Origin: Mucilaginibacter celer
GTDB taxonomy: Bacteria > Bacteroidota > Bacteroidia > Sphingobacteriales > Sphingobacteriaceae
Assembly: GCF_003576455.2 (NCBI RefSeq)
Contig: NZ_CP032869.1
Span: 7,068,001 to 7,132,000, forward strand
Length of the DNA: 64,000 nt
Direction of reading: 5' to 3'
Shown here: piece after piece, positions 24,314 through 32,007 of the stretch
Numbering within the stretch: position 1 is the stretch's first letter
How the letters are laid out: the number at the start of each line of letters is the position of its first letter
The notes under the pieces: generated by a model
Database searches by the model: none
What the model saw: the letters and a program-made list of their open reading frames with translations, nothing else
What the model was told of the DNA's origin: nothing
Position numbers and translations under genes: made by a program

Positions 24314-25715
24314 CTCTGAGCACAAGCAACACCACATTCTCCACGTGTTGGGTGTGCGGGAACATATCTACCGGTTGAATTTTTACCGTGTCGTATTTTT
24401 CCCTTAGTACCAGCAGGTCGCGGGCCTGGGTGGCAGCGTTGCAGCTTACGTAAACAATTTTAGGGGCTTCAATCTCCATTAGGCGGGCTACCACATCCGG
24501 GTGCATGCCTGCGCGTGGTGGATCGGTAATGATCACGTCTGGTTTTCCGTGTTCTGCTACGAAATCGGCTACCAGTACATCCTTCATATCACCTGCGTAG
24601 AATTTGGTATTGGTGATATTGTTGATGGCCGAGTTTACTTTGGCATCCTCAATGGCGGTTGGCACATATTCTACACCCACAACCTCGCGCACGTGGCCGG
24701 CCACAAAGTTGGCTATGGTACCGGCACCGGTATAAAGATCATAAACCAGTTCATCGCCTTTAAAATCGGCAAAATCGCGGGTTATCTCGTACAAACGCAA
24801 TGCCTGTACTGAGTTAGTTTGATAGAACGATTTTGGTCCGATGCGGAATTTGATGCCGTTCATCTCTTCGTGAATGTATTCGGGGCCTTTAAAAGCCACC
24901 ACATCCTGATCAAATATAGTATCGTTTTTTTTATGGTTAACGATGTAAAGTAATGAAGTGATCTGCGGAAATTTGGCATCGATGTGGCTCATCAGCTTAT
25001 CGATCTCGCTTTGTTCGGCATAAGCAAAAACAACGATCACCATATTCTCGCCGGTTGATGAGGTACGCACTACAAGGTTGCGCAGCATGCCTTCGTGGTT
25101 ACGCAGATCATAATAGGTATAACCGTTTTGTAAGGTGAAATCACGGATCTCGTTACGTAAACTATTAGATGGTTCGGCCTGCAGGTAGCAGTGGTTTACA
25201 TCCAATATTTTATCAAAACGGCCTGGAATGTGAAAGCCGAGGGCGTTCATGTTCAGTTCGCCATCCTCTTTGTTTTCGCCATCGTAAAGCCAGCGTTTGT
25301 TGGAGAAGGTGAACTCCAGTTTGTTGCGGTAATACCTGTCGGCCGGAGAAGGGACGATAGGCATCATGCCATCCACGTTGATCTTAGCTAAACGGCTTAG
25401 CGCATCCGAAACAGATTTTTGTTTGAATTTAAGCTGGGCCTCATACGTCATGTGCTGCCATTTGCAGCCGCCGCAGGTGCCGAAGTGTTCGCAGAAAGCC
25501 TGTGTACGGTATTCGGAAGGTGTTTTTAGCTCGGTTATTTTGCCTTCGCCAAAGTTTTTTTTGCTGCGATATACCTGTATATCGGCAATATCGCCGGGAA
25601 CGGCTTTATCAACAAAAAGTACAAAATCGTCGGCTTTGCCTACACCTTTGCCTTCTTCTGCAATATCAATGATCTGTACGTTCTCAAAAAACTTGGGTTT
25701 ATTCGCTTTACTCAT
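24309..25715 (-). CDS. rlmD: 23S rRNA (uracil-C5)-methyltransferase RlmD
   Basis: RlmD methylates a uridine of 23S rRNA (U1939 in E. coli numbering). The N-terminal TRAM domain (IIDIAEEGKGVGKADDFVLFV) is followed by the Fe-S cysteines CEHFGTCGGCKWQH. The SAM motif is VYDLYTGAGTIANFVA and the catalytic motifs are ITDPPRAGMHP and IVYVSCNAATQARDL, with the catalytic cysteine in the latter. The length is 468 aa. The stop codon TAG lies in the first GATTAGA heptamer of a repeat, as for recJ. Confidence 0.95.
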   Translation of the reverse strand: MSKANKPKFFENVQIIDIAEEGKGVGKADDFVLFVDKAVPGDIADIQVYRSKKNFGEGKITELKTPSEYRTQAFCEHFGTCGGCKWQHMTYEAQLKFKQKSVSDALSRLAKINVDGMMPIVPSPADRYYRNKLEFTFSNKRWLYDGENKEDGELNMNALGFHIPGRFDKILDVNHCYLQAEPSNSLRNEIRDFTLQNGYTYYDLRNHEGMLRNLVVRTSSTGENMVIVVFAYAEQSEIDKLMSHIDAKFPQITSLLYIVNHKKNDTIFDQDVVAFKGPEYIHEEMNGIKFRIGPKSFYQTNSVQALRLYEITRDFADFKGDELVYDLYTGAGTIANFVAGHVREVVGVEYVPTAIEDAKVNSAINNITNTKFYAGDMKDVLVADFVAEHGKPDVIITDPPRAGMHPDVVARLMEIEAPKIVYVSCNAATQARDLLVLREKYDTVKIQPVDMFPHTQHVENVVLLVLRD

Positions 25716-25722
25716 CAGGCTG

Positions 25723-25730
25723 CAAAGTTA
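25723..25730 (-). promoter_or_regulatory. -7 box of rlmD
   Basis: The minus strand reads TAACTTTG seven bases before the rlmD start codon, predicting a very short leader. Confidence 0.55.
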
Positions 25731-25767
25731 ACCCTATTTATTTAATCCTGAAAATTGAGGAGGAGGT

Positions 25768-25984
25768 GGTGAAAGGGAAAAGGTTAAAGGCGAAAGGTTA
25801 AAGGCGAAAGGTTAAAGGTGAAAGGAAAAAGGCGAAAGGTTAAAGGCGAAAGGTTAAAGGCGAAAGGTTAAAGGCGAAAGGTTAAAGGCGAAAGGTTAAA
25901 GGCGAAAGGTTAAAGGTGAAAGGAAAAAGGCGAAAGGAAAAAGGCGAAAGGAAAAAGGCGAAAGGAAAAAGGCGAAAGGAAAAA
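25768..25984 (+). repeat. tandem array of 31 phased heptamers
   Basis: 217 bp divide exactly into 31 units of 7 bp, nearly all GGCGAAA or GGTGAAA alternating with GGTTAAA or GGAAAAA. The single phase error is at units 2-3. The strand is purine-only apart from the T/C at positions 3-4. A frame through it would be meaningless because 7 is not a multiple of 3. It lies upstream of rlmD in a 516-bp gap. Confidence 0.95.
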
Positions 25985-26231
25985 GAAAAAGCTGAATGGA
26001 GGATACTGCCTGCCAAGGAAATTTGAGCGGTGGCCAGACAGAAAAGCGGGCCAGGCGTATGGCCTTGCGGGCTGAAGCTTTTTTCTGTCTTGACTTTTTG
26101 GTTCCTTTTGTGTCAAGACAAAAGGAACAGCCTCCGCGGCAAATGAGCGGCCAATGTTAGTTATATTGAATCAAGGCTTTTTGTTAGCTGGCAATAACGA
26201 ATGCTGTATGCATAGTACAAACATAGACAGC
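25985..26231. other. non-coding stretch with an 11-bp palindrome
   Basis: No gene is evident. A perfect hairpin GTTCCTTTTGT-GTCAAG-ACAAAAGGAAC lies at 26101-26128, preceded by TTTTTCTGTCTTGACTTTTTG. The rest has no visible structure. Confidence 0.6.
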
Positions 26232-26342
26232 TTAATCAAAGAAGCTCAGGAAATAAGCAATCGCATCTTCTTCAACCTCAATGCCTTCTATCTCAAATTG
26301 TTCATCTATCAATTCAGAAAAATCAGTTAGTTCGCGGCTCAT
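26232..26342 (-). CDS. candidate small acidic protein (36 aa)
   Basis: The frame ATG to TAA encodes 36 residues, strongly acidic (SELIDEQFEIEGIEVEEDA) with a hydrophobic aromatic end (IAYFLSFFD). It lies between the creD terminator and the heptamer array. A perfect 14-bp hairpin sits 5 nt upstream of its start. No SD is visible. I know no family. The amphipathic composition and isolated position argue for a real small gene, but this is not proven. Confidence 0.4.
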   Translation of the reverse strand: MSRELTDFSELIDEQFEIEGIEVEEDAIAYFLSFFD

Positions 26343-26347
26343 AATAA

Positions 26348-26379
26348 TAAAAATTACTATGCTAACATAGTAATTTTTA
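26348..26379. promoter_or_regulatory. perfect 14-bp palindrome upstream of the small ORF
   Basis: The arms TAAAAATTACTATG and CATAGTAATTTTTA pair without mismatch around the loop CTAA. Being AT-rich and immediately before the 36-codon frame, it may be an operator; on either strand it also ends in a T run, so terminator function is possible. Confidence 0.6.
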
Positions 26380-26407
26380 AACTAAAAACCAAATTGGTAT
26401 AAGGTTT

Positions 26408-26438
26408 AAAATGGGAGGCGGAAAAGCCTCCCATTTTT
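26408..26438 (-). terminator. intrinsic terminator of creD
   Basis: A 12-bp stem AAAATGGGAGGC / GCCTCCCATTTT with a 6-nt loop lies 5 nt after the creD stop codon. A T run follows on both strands. Confidence 0.85.
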
Positions 26439-26442
26439 AGTT

Positions 26443-27780
26443 TTATTGTTTATCCCAATTAATTTTCCGGGAAAAATACATCAGAATGGCTATGATCATA
26501 AACAGCGCGATGCTACCTACCATTAAGGCAAGATCTTCTAACTGAATGATAACAAAAATGAACGTATAAAACACCGTAAGTATAAATGCAAATAGCAATG
26601 CCGCTTTTCCATTTTTTAACAGCGAAGAGATAAATACAGAAATTAGCGCGATGGTTGATATCGAGGCAATGAGATATGCAGCGTTATAACCAACCTGCTC
26701 CGAAAAGGATAATAACAAGGTATAGTATATCACCATTGCAGTGCCAATAAGTATGTAATTGAACACATGTATAGCCTGTTTGCGAATAACCTCGGTTAAA
26801 AACAGCGAGATGAATGTAAGCAGAATGATCAAAACAGCATATTTGCTTGTACGCATAGTTTTCTGATACTGATCAACCGGAAGCCGAAGCTTTACCCCGA
26901 ATGAGTTTGATTCAAGTTTATTGCTGTGTTTTGATCCATCGCCAATCCATTGTTGCGGTAGCTGCCTGTTGTAATTTAGCAGGTGCCAGCCGGCTTTAAA
27001 ACCGCTGCTATCAACTTTGCGTTCGTCGGGGAGGTTGCTGCCTTCAAAACTTGGATTTGCCCAATTACCTTCTGCCTCAACGGTAGTTGATTTACCCAAT
27101 TGTAAAAAATACAGGTCTTCACTGCCTTTCAAATCTAAGTCGTATGCAAAAGGGAGTTGGTCTGGTAAGCCGGTAGATAAGTTAAGTTTAGCCTGCAGGC
27201 CGTTGGTAAAAAGTAATTCGCTGTCAAAATCAGGATTCACCGAAAGTTTTTCGCCCGCCGTTGTTTTTATTACCGGGTCGCTTTTCAAACCTTTTAAGTC
27301 GCCTACTCCAAACTCAAGGCGTGCCTGGTTTAATAATAGCTGATCGGGGGTAATACCGAGGTTTTCGAAGTTGAGGTGGCCAAAACCTCCGTTTACCTTT
27401 ATATGCGTATTGTACACAGCTACGTCAAAAATACCGCGGTGAAGTATTTGGGTTGTTAGCCCTGCTTTTATATTCAGGCTTTCGGGTAAAACATAAATGT
27501 TGCCGCTGGTTGTGCGGGTGGTAGTATCCGTTAATTTAAACTGCTTTTTATAAGGTATCACCAATACCGGCCCTTTAATAACCTGTTTGGCCGACCAGCT
27601 ATCAGATACCTCCCTGATCACTTCTTCCTGGCGTTGCGACCGCTCGGTGATCAACTCATGGATCAAGGAAGAGGGGATAAGAAGCAATAAAACCAGTATG
27701 CCAATAAAAATTAATTTGAAAGTTGCCGACTCCTTGAGCCAGATGAGAAATGAGTGTTTAGGTGTTTCTTCTGTTATCAT
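26443..27780 (-). CDS. creD: cell envelope integrity protein CreD
   Basis: The 445-residue protein has one N-terminal membrane helix (IFIGILVLLLLIPSSLI), a long periplasmic domain (about 45-300) with IKGPVLVIPYKK, and about five C-terminal helices. This is the CreD/inner-membrane layout; in gammaproteobacteria it is regulated by CreBC and affects envelope stability and colicin tolerance. Two copies of a palindromic 22-bp site lie in its promoter region, and a TetR gene is immediately upstream in the same direction. Confidence 0.9.
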   Translation of the reverse strand: MITEETPKHSFLIWLKESATFKLIFIGILVLLLLIPSSLIHELITERSQRQEEVIREVSDSWSAKQVIKGPVLVIPYKKQFKLTDTTTRTTSGNIYVLPESLNIKAGLTTQILHRGIFDVAVYNTHIKVNGGFGHLNFENLGITPDQLLLNQARLEFGVGDLKGLKSDPVIKTTAGEKLSVNPDFDSELLFTNGLQAKLNLSTGLPDQLPFAYDLDLKGSEDLYFLQLGKSTTVEAEGNWANPSFEGSNLPDERKVDSSGFKAGWHLLNYNRQLPQQWIGDGSKHSNKLESNSFGVKLRLPVDQYQKTMRTSKYAVLIILLTFISLFLTEVIRKQAIHVFNYILIGTAMVIYYTLLLSFSEQVGYNAAYLIASISTIALISVFISSLLKNGKAALLFAFILTVFYTFIFVIIQLEDLALMVGSIALFMIIAILMYFSRKINWDKQ

Positions 27781-27794
27781 GTTTTTTTATTTGT

Positions 27795-27816
27795 AAAGTA
27801 CTTTGTATTTCAAAGT
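27795..27816. promoter_or_regulatory. putative operator copy 1 before creD
   Basis: The site contains the dyad ACTTTG-TATTT-CAAAGT and is identical over 22 bp to a second site 74 bp away. It lies 15 bp from the creD start codon, suitable for repression. Confidence 0.65.
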
Positions 27817-27868
27817 TGTTATTCAAAAAGAAAGGCTTATTCATGTTAAGCCCCGACAAATATAAAAT

Positions 27869-27890
27869 AAAGTACTTTGTATTTCAAAGT
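27869..27890. promoter_or_regulatory. putative operator copy 2 before creD
   Basis: This is the second exact copy of the 22-bp site. Here the dyad extends to TACTTTG-TATTT-CAAAGTA. On the minus strand it includes TTACTTTG, one mismatch from the -7 consensus, so the site may overlap the creD promoter. Confidence 0.65.
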
Positions 27891-27936
27891 AAATAATGAG
27901 GAACCATTATTTTTTAGTTTTATCGCTCTCTGAAAA

Positions 27937-28518
27937 TTAAACCGAAATAGCCGCCTTCACCAAATAAGGCAAAATCTCTTTCTGAAAAGAAACAAAATTT
28001 TTCCTCACATCTGAATCACTCACCGAAGTAAAGGCAAAGCTGAACACGATGCTTTTACTGCACTTGATCAAGAAGCGCAAACGTTGCTGGTAGGTTTCGT
28101 GCTTACGGATACCGGGCAGTTGGATAAATGAAGCCATGAGTAGTTCCTCCAGCTCATTAGAAAGATTCTTTAAAAAATCCTGCGAGTTGGCAGATTCGCG
28201 GATAAAATCCCAGCCGATAAACTCGTTACAGATGGTGTAGGAGAGGCGGCAGGTTTTCATGATGAGACCGTTAAGGTAGGCTTCCTCATCAATATCGGGG
28301 GTATTGCTTTCTACCAGGTCGTCAACACTGGCTTTAATGTAGTCCATTAGCAGTACGTGCAGTACGGCCTCTTTACTGTCGAAATATTTATAGATGGTAG
28401 CCTTGGCAATTTTGGCTTTCTTGGCAATTTCGTTTACACTGGTTTTATGGTACCCGAATTTGCGGAAAAGCTCCTGTGCCGCACGTTTAATACTATCTTT
28501 AATTTTATCGGCTTCCAT
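27937..28518 (-). CDS. TetR/AcrR family transcriptional regulator
   Basis: The N-terminal helix-turn-helix is clear: AAQELFRKFGYHKTSVNEIAKKAKIAKATIYKYFDSKEAVL (residues ~14-53, cited in parts). The C-terminal ligand domain is all helical and diverged. Length 193 aa. It starts 3 nt after the Rieske-like lipoprotein gene, so it is in the pheS operon, and it lies upstream of creD, whose promoter carries two palindromes it might bind. The ligand is unknown. Confidence 0.92.
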   Translation of the reverse strand: MEADKIKDSIKRAAQELFRKFGYHKTSVNEIAKKAKIAKATIYKYFDSKEAVLHVLLMDYIKASVDDLVESNTPDIDEEAYLNGLIMKTCRLSYTICNEFIGWDFIRESANSQDFLKNLSNELEELLMASFIQLPGIRKHETYQQRLRFLIKCSKSIVFSFAFTSVSDSDVRKNFVSFQKEILPYLVKAAISV

Positions 28519-28521
28519 TAA

Positions 28522-28935
28522 TTAATTAGTCACTTGAATTTCAAACTGGGTTACTGATACCCTGTAGCTTCTTAAAGCTTTTGTTGCCGGCGCTTTAACC
28601 GGTGTGCCATCTTCCAGACTAAATTTCGAGCCGCTGCATGGGTCGGTAACTGTAAAGCCGGTACCATCGGGGGTACAGGCGCATTTTTTTTCGGGTTGAT
28701 AGCTGCTGCACCTGTCGTATGCAGCATAAGTGCCGTTTATTTTACGGTAGATGATCAATCCTGCTACTCCATAGCCATTAATTACAACTGTTCCGCCGGC
28801 AACATTAAGCGGCGATAGGGCAGGCGTACCTAAGGCGGCCTGGTAGTTTACCGGGATACTTGGTACATTATCAGTTGCTTTTCCGCACGAAAAGCAACTG
28901 ATAGCTACCAATAGTATTAGTGTGAGTTGCCTCAT
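28522..28935 (-). CDS. Rieske-fold-like lipoprotein lacking cluster ligands
   Basis: A lipoprotein signal (LVAISCFSC, Cys17 the likely anchor) precedes a ~100-residue domain with the Rieske order: AAYDRCSSYQ, then FTVTDPCSGSKFSLEDG, then APATKALRSYRV. In a true Rieske protein the ligands are CxH and CxxH (CPCHGSxFD). Here C76 is kept but its histidine is not, and the second motif reads DPCSGS, losing a Cys and the His. A [2Fe-2S] cluster is therefore unlikely. Extra cysteines at 85, 87 and 100 may form disulfides. Its start overlaps the pheS stop by 4 nt. Confidence 0.7.
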   Translation of the reverse strand: MRQLTLILLVAISCFSCGKATDNVPSIPVNYQAALGTPALSPLNVAGGTVVINGYGVAGLIIYRKINGTYAAYDRCSSYQPEKKCACTPDGTGFTVTDPCSGSKFSLEDGTPVKAPATKALRSYRVSVTQFEIQVTN

Positions 28936-29966
28936 AACATTTCGGTTTGGAACTGTTTTAAGAAACGAACGTCATTTTCAGAGAACAGGCGTAAGTCGCG
29001 GATCACGTATTTAAGGTTGGCTATACGTTCCATACCCATACCAAAGGCAAAGCCGGTATATTTTTTACTGTCGATACCGCAGTTTTCTAAAACGTTAGGG
29101 TCAACCATGCCGCAGCCTAAAATTTCAACCCAGCCGGTATATTTACACATATTACAACCCGGACCGCCACAAATGGTACATGAAATATCCATCTCGGCCG
29201 ATGGCTCGGTGAACGGGAAGTACGACGGACGGAACCTTACTTTGGTACCTTCGCCATAAAGCTCCTGTACAAAGTGGTAAAGCGTTTGTTTCAGATCGGA
29301 GAACGATACATTCTCATCAACATACAAACCCTCCACCTGGTGAAAAAAGCAATGCGCACGGGCCGAAATAGCCTCGTTACGGTAAACCCTGCCTGGCATA
29401 ATAGCGCGGAACGGTGGTTTGCCATGCTCCATCATCCTTACCTGTACCGATGAGGTATGAGTACGTAGTGCGATATCATCCTTACCATTATTCTTTTTAA
29501 TAAAGAAGGTATCCTGCATATCACGCGCCGGGTGCTCATCAGGGAAGTTCAGAGCCGAGAAGTTGTGCCAATCGTCTTCAATTTCCGGGCCTTCGGCAAC
29601 AACGAAACCTAAACGTTTAAAAATATCGATGATCTCGTTACGGACTAATGATAACGGATGGCGTGAACCTACCGCGAAACCATCACCAGGTAAAGTAAGG
29701 TCAAGATCATTGCCTTTGCTTTGCGTGCTGGTGGCGATGTTTTCTTTTAGCTCATTGTATTTAGCGTCGGCAAGTTGTTTAAACTCGTTAAGTACTTTGC
29801 CAAAGGTACGTTTCTCTTCGGGGCCAACGGTTTTAAACTGCTCAAAAAGGTCTTTAATAATACCCTTGGTGCCTAAAAATTTAATACGGAACGCTTCCAG
29901 TTCATCGGCATTGGCCGGCGAAAAAGCATTGATCTCGGCGGTATATTGGTCTATCTGAGCTTGCAT
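28932..29966 (-). CDS. pheS: phenylalanine--tRNA ligase alpha subunit
   Basis: PheS forms the catalytic half of the alpha2beta2 enzyme that charges tRNA-Phe. The class II motifs are visible: motif 2 FRAIMPGRVYRNEAISARAH (given in part) and motif 3 GFAFGMGMERIANLKY, plus the Phe pocket (FRPSYFPFTEPSAEMD) and an N-terminal coiled coil. CTICGGPGCNMC shows four cysteines of the type seen in many PheS. The length (344 aa) is normal. It is preceded by a toxin-antitoxin pair with a 1-nt TAATG overlap; pheT is not in the window. Confidence 0.97.
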   Translation of the reverse strand: MQAQIDQYTAEINAFSPANADELEAFRIKFLGTKGIIKDLFEQFKTVGPEEKRTFGKVLNEFKQLADAKYNELKENIATSTQSKGNDLDLTLPGDGFAVGSRHPLSLVRNEIIDIFKRLGFVVAEGPEIEDDWHNFSALNFPDEHPARDMQDTFFIKKNNGKDDIALRTHTSSVQVRMMEHGKPPFRAIMPGRVYRNEAISARAHCFFHQVEGLYVDENVSFSDLKQTLYHFVQELYGEGTKVRFRPSYFPFTEPSAEMDISCTICGGPGCNMCKYTGWVEILGCGMVDPNVLENCGIDSKKYTGFAFGMGMERIANLKYVIRDLRLFSENDVRFLKQFQTEML

Positions 29967-30376
29967 TATAATGTATTTAAAAATTGTTCGGCTGTTAAAA
30001 CCGGTATTGTTGAATTTTTATAGTCTTTTATATTTCGGGTGATGATCAAGTCTACCCCGGCATTTTTAGCAGCAAAGTATTGAACGGCATCTTCAAAATC
30101 TTTAAAGTCCGAAGCTATTGCATCGTCAATAGTTTTAGCATCTTCACCTAACACCTGTAATTGTTTTGATAGCAATTTTATTGCTCCTATAGCAGCTTCC
30201 GAACCTAAATGTTTCTTTGTAAAGTAGTGAACATTAATTAAGGTATGTACTGCTGTACAAAAATTATATCCACCACTTACAGGTAACGACAGTATTTGTG
30301 CAGATGCGCTATAAAAAGCCGGTCTGTTCAAAATAACATCAAGAAGAACATCTGAATCAATAAAGGCTAATTTCAT
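29966..30376 (-). CDS. PIN-domain protein, probable VapC-type toxin
   Basis: The 136 residues carry the PIN acidic residues D9 (FIDSDVLLD), D96 (DFEDAVQ) and D118 (TRNIKDY), expected to bind a metal and cut RNA. The usual glutamate in the TxxE segment is replaced (TAVHTLINVHYF), as in PIN_3-like proteins with Asn. VapC toxins commonly cut tRNA or rRNA. The stop TAA overlaps the pheS ATG (TAATG) and the start overlaps the antitoxin by 4 nt, so the three are translationally coupled. Confidence 0.85.
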   Translation of the reverse strand: MKLAFIDSDVLLDVILNRPAFYSASAQILSLPVSGGYNFCTAVHTLINVHYFTKKHLGSEAAIGAIKLLSKQLQVLGEDAKTIDDAIASDFKDFEDAVQYFAAKNAGVDLIITRNIKDYKNSTIPVLTAEQFLNTL

Positions 30377-30645
30377 AAGCCATATTTTTCATCAAGATGC
30401 TTGTGATACTCTGCTTTGCAATCGAAGTCCGGAGTAGGTGTTTTTGACAATGTGAGTTTTTTAACCCAATCAGCTATTTCTATAGTTTTTGTATTTGCCT
30501 TGGGCTCTTCAACAACAGCGGTACTGGTTGTAACCTTTTTTAAGTAACGTTCAATTAATTTAGACAGATTAGTATGCGTTTCATCAGCATAAAGTTCTGC
30601 CTGTTTTAAAACATCCGGCTCAATATCTAAAATTAGCTTTGCCAT
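30373..30645 (-). CDS. DUF6364 family protein, probable antitoxin
   Basis: The first ~35 residues resemble a ribbon-helix-helix (LILDIEPDVLKQAELYADETHTNLSKLIERYL, cited in two parts) typical of DUF6364, followed by an acidic/polar tail that would bind the toxin. Length 90 aa. It starts the operon and overlaps the PIN gene by 4 nt. As with other antitoxins it likely autoregulates the promoter at 30666. Confidence 0.75.
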   Translation of the reverse strand: MAKLILDIEPDVLKQAELYADETHTNLSKLIERYLKKVTTSTAVVEEPKANTKTIEIADWVKKLTLSKTPTPDFDCKAEYHKHLDEKYGL

Positions 30646-30665
30646 AACTTTTAATCGTCAATATA

Positions 30666-30673
30666 CAAAAATA
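30666..30673 (-). promoter_or_regulatory. -7 box of the toxin-antitoxin/pheS operon
   Basis: The minus strand reads TATTTTTG, a TAnnTTTG match 20 nt before the antitoxin start. No other obvious promoter precedes pheS, so it would drive the whole cluster. Confidence 0.55.
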
Positions 30674-30685
30674 AGACAATTTACC

Positions 30686-31876
30686 TTATTTCAATACTCC
30701 TAACCCCTTACCAACCTTGGTAAACGCCGCAATAGCTTTATCCAAATGGTGCTGATCATGTGCTGCCGAGATCTGTACCCTGATCCTCGCTTTGCCCTGT
30801 GGTACTACCGGGTAGTAAAAACCTATCACATAAATACCTTCGTCCAGCATTTTAGCGGCAAACTCCTGGGCCAGTTTAGCATCATACAACATTACTGGGA
30901 CTATAGGATGCACGCCTGGTTTAATATCAAAACCAGCTTCTGTCATTTTTTGGCGGAAGTATTGGGTGTTGCTTTCCAGTTTATCACGCAGCTCGGTGGT
31001 TTCACTTAGCATATCTAATACAGCTATCGACGCGCCGGTAATAGCCGGAGCCAAAGTATTCGAGAACAGGTACGGGCGAGAACGCTGGCGCAGCATATCA
31101 ATAATTTCTTTACGGCCCGATGTAAAACCACCCGACGCGCCACCCAAAGCTTTACCTAAAGTACCGGTAATAATATCAATGCGGCCCATCACATTATGAT
31201 GCTCATGAGTACCACGACCGCTTTTGCCCATAAAGCCCGAGCAGTGGCTCTCGTCAATCATCACCAAAGCATTGTATTTATCGGCCAGGTCGCAAATCTT
31301 ATCCAACTGGGCAATAGTACCGTCCATGCTGAACGCGCCATCGGTTACAATGATGCGGTGACGCAGATCTTGAGTAGCTTTTAGTTTTTCTTCCAGATCG
31401 GCCATGTCATCATGTTTGTAACGGTGACGTTGTGCTTTGCAAAGGCGTACACCATCGATGATCGAGGCATGGTTCAACTCGTCAGAAATGATCGCGTCCT
31501 GGTCATTAAACAATGGTTCGAACACACCGCCATTGGCATCAAATGCCGCGGCGTAAAGTATAGTATCTTCAGTGCCTAAAAATTCGGCAATCCTTTTTTC
31601 AAGCTCTTTGTGGATATCCTGCGTACCGCAAATAAAACGTACTGAGGATAAACCGTAACCATGGGTATCCATAGCATCTTTAGCAGCCTGGATCACTTTG
31701 GTATTGCCCGATAAACCGAGGTAGTTGTTAGCGCAAAAGTTGATCACTTCGGCACCGCTTTGCACGGTAATATCGGCACCTTGCGGCGATGTAATGATGC
31801 GTTCTTTTTTGTATAAACCGGCATTCTCAATGTCGGTAAGTTCCTGCTGTAAAACCGGCTTTAGGGTGTTGTACAT
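30686..31876 (-). CDS. kbl: glycine C-acetyltransferase (2-amino-3-ketobutyrate CoA ligase)
   Basis: Kbl splits 2-amino-3-ketobutyrate with CoA to glycine and acetyl-CoA, the second step of threonine breakdown. Motifs for this fold-type I PLP enzyme include NFCANNYLGLSG, SVRFICGTQDIH, DELNHASIIDG and the PLP lysine in GTLGKALGGASGG. The length (396 aa) is normal. Its partner threonine dehydrogenase is in the same window at 50148-51101. Confidence 0.96.
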   Translation of the reverse strand: MYNTLKPVLQQELTDIENAGLYKKERIITSPQGADITVQSGAEVINFCANNYLGLSGNTKVIQAAKDAMDTHGYGLSSVRFICGTQDIHKELEKRIAEFLGTEDTILYAAAFDANGGVFEPLFNDQDAIISDELNHASIIDGVRLCKAQRHRYKHDDMADLEEKLKATQDLRHRIIVTDGAFSMDGTIAQLDKICDLADKYNALVMIDESHCSGFMGKSGRGTHEHHNVMGRIDIITGTLGKALGGASGGFTSGRKEIIDMLRQRSRPYLFSNTLAPAITGASIAVLDMLSETTELRDKLESNTQYFRQKMTEAGFDIKPGVHPIVPVMLYDAKLAQEFAAKMLDEGIYVIGFYYPVVPQGKARIRVQISAAHDQHHLDKAIAAFTKVGKGLGVLK

Positions 31877-31899
31877 AGTATGCGTGTTTTATAAGGGTG

Positions 31900-31907
31900 C
31901 AAAATTA
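31900..31907 (-). promoter_or_regulatory. -7 box of kbl
   Basis: The minus strand reads TAATTTTG, a TAnnTTTG match 23 nt before the kbl start codon. Confidence 0.55.
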
Positions 31908-32007
31908 AGCATTAAGCGGCATTTACCGAGGTTTATTAATCCTTAAATAATTATTAAGCGTGTAATAAAACATTTTTAGGACATAACGCATTAAACAGTT
32001 GAAAGAT

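Noticed and set aside
24501..24812. 103-residue frame opposite rlmD
   Set aside because: It lies in the SAM domain of rlmD and carries no recognisable features.
25768..25984. CRISPR array
   Set aside because: The units are 7 bp, contiguous and without spacers; there are no cas genes nearby.
25910..26116. 68-residue minus-strand frame with FFFFLSPFSF-type sequence
   Set aside because: It is the translation of the heptamer array and its flank.
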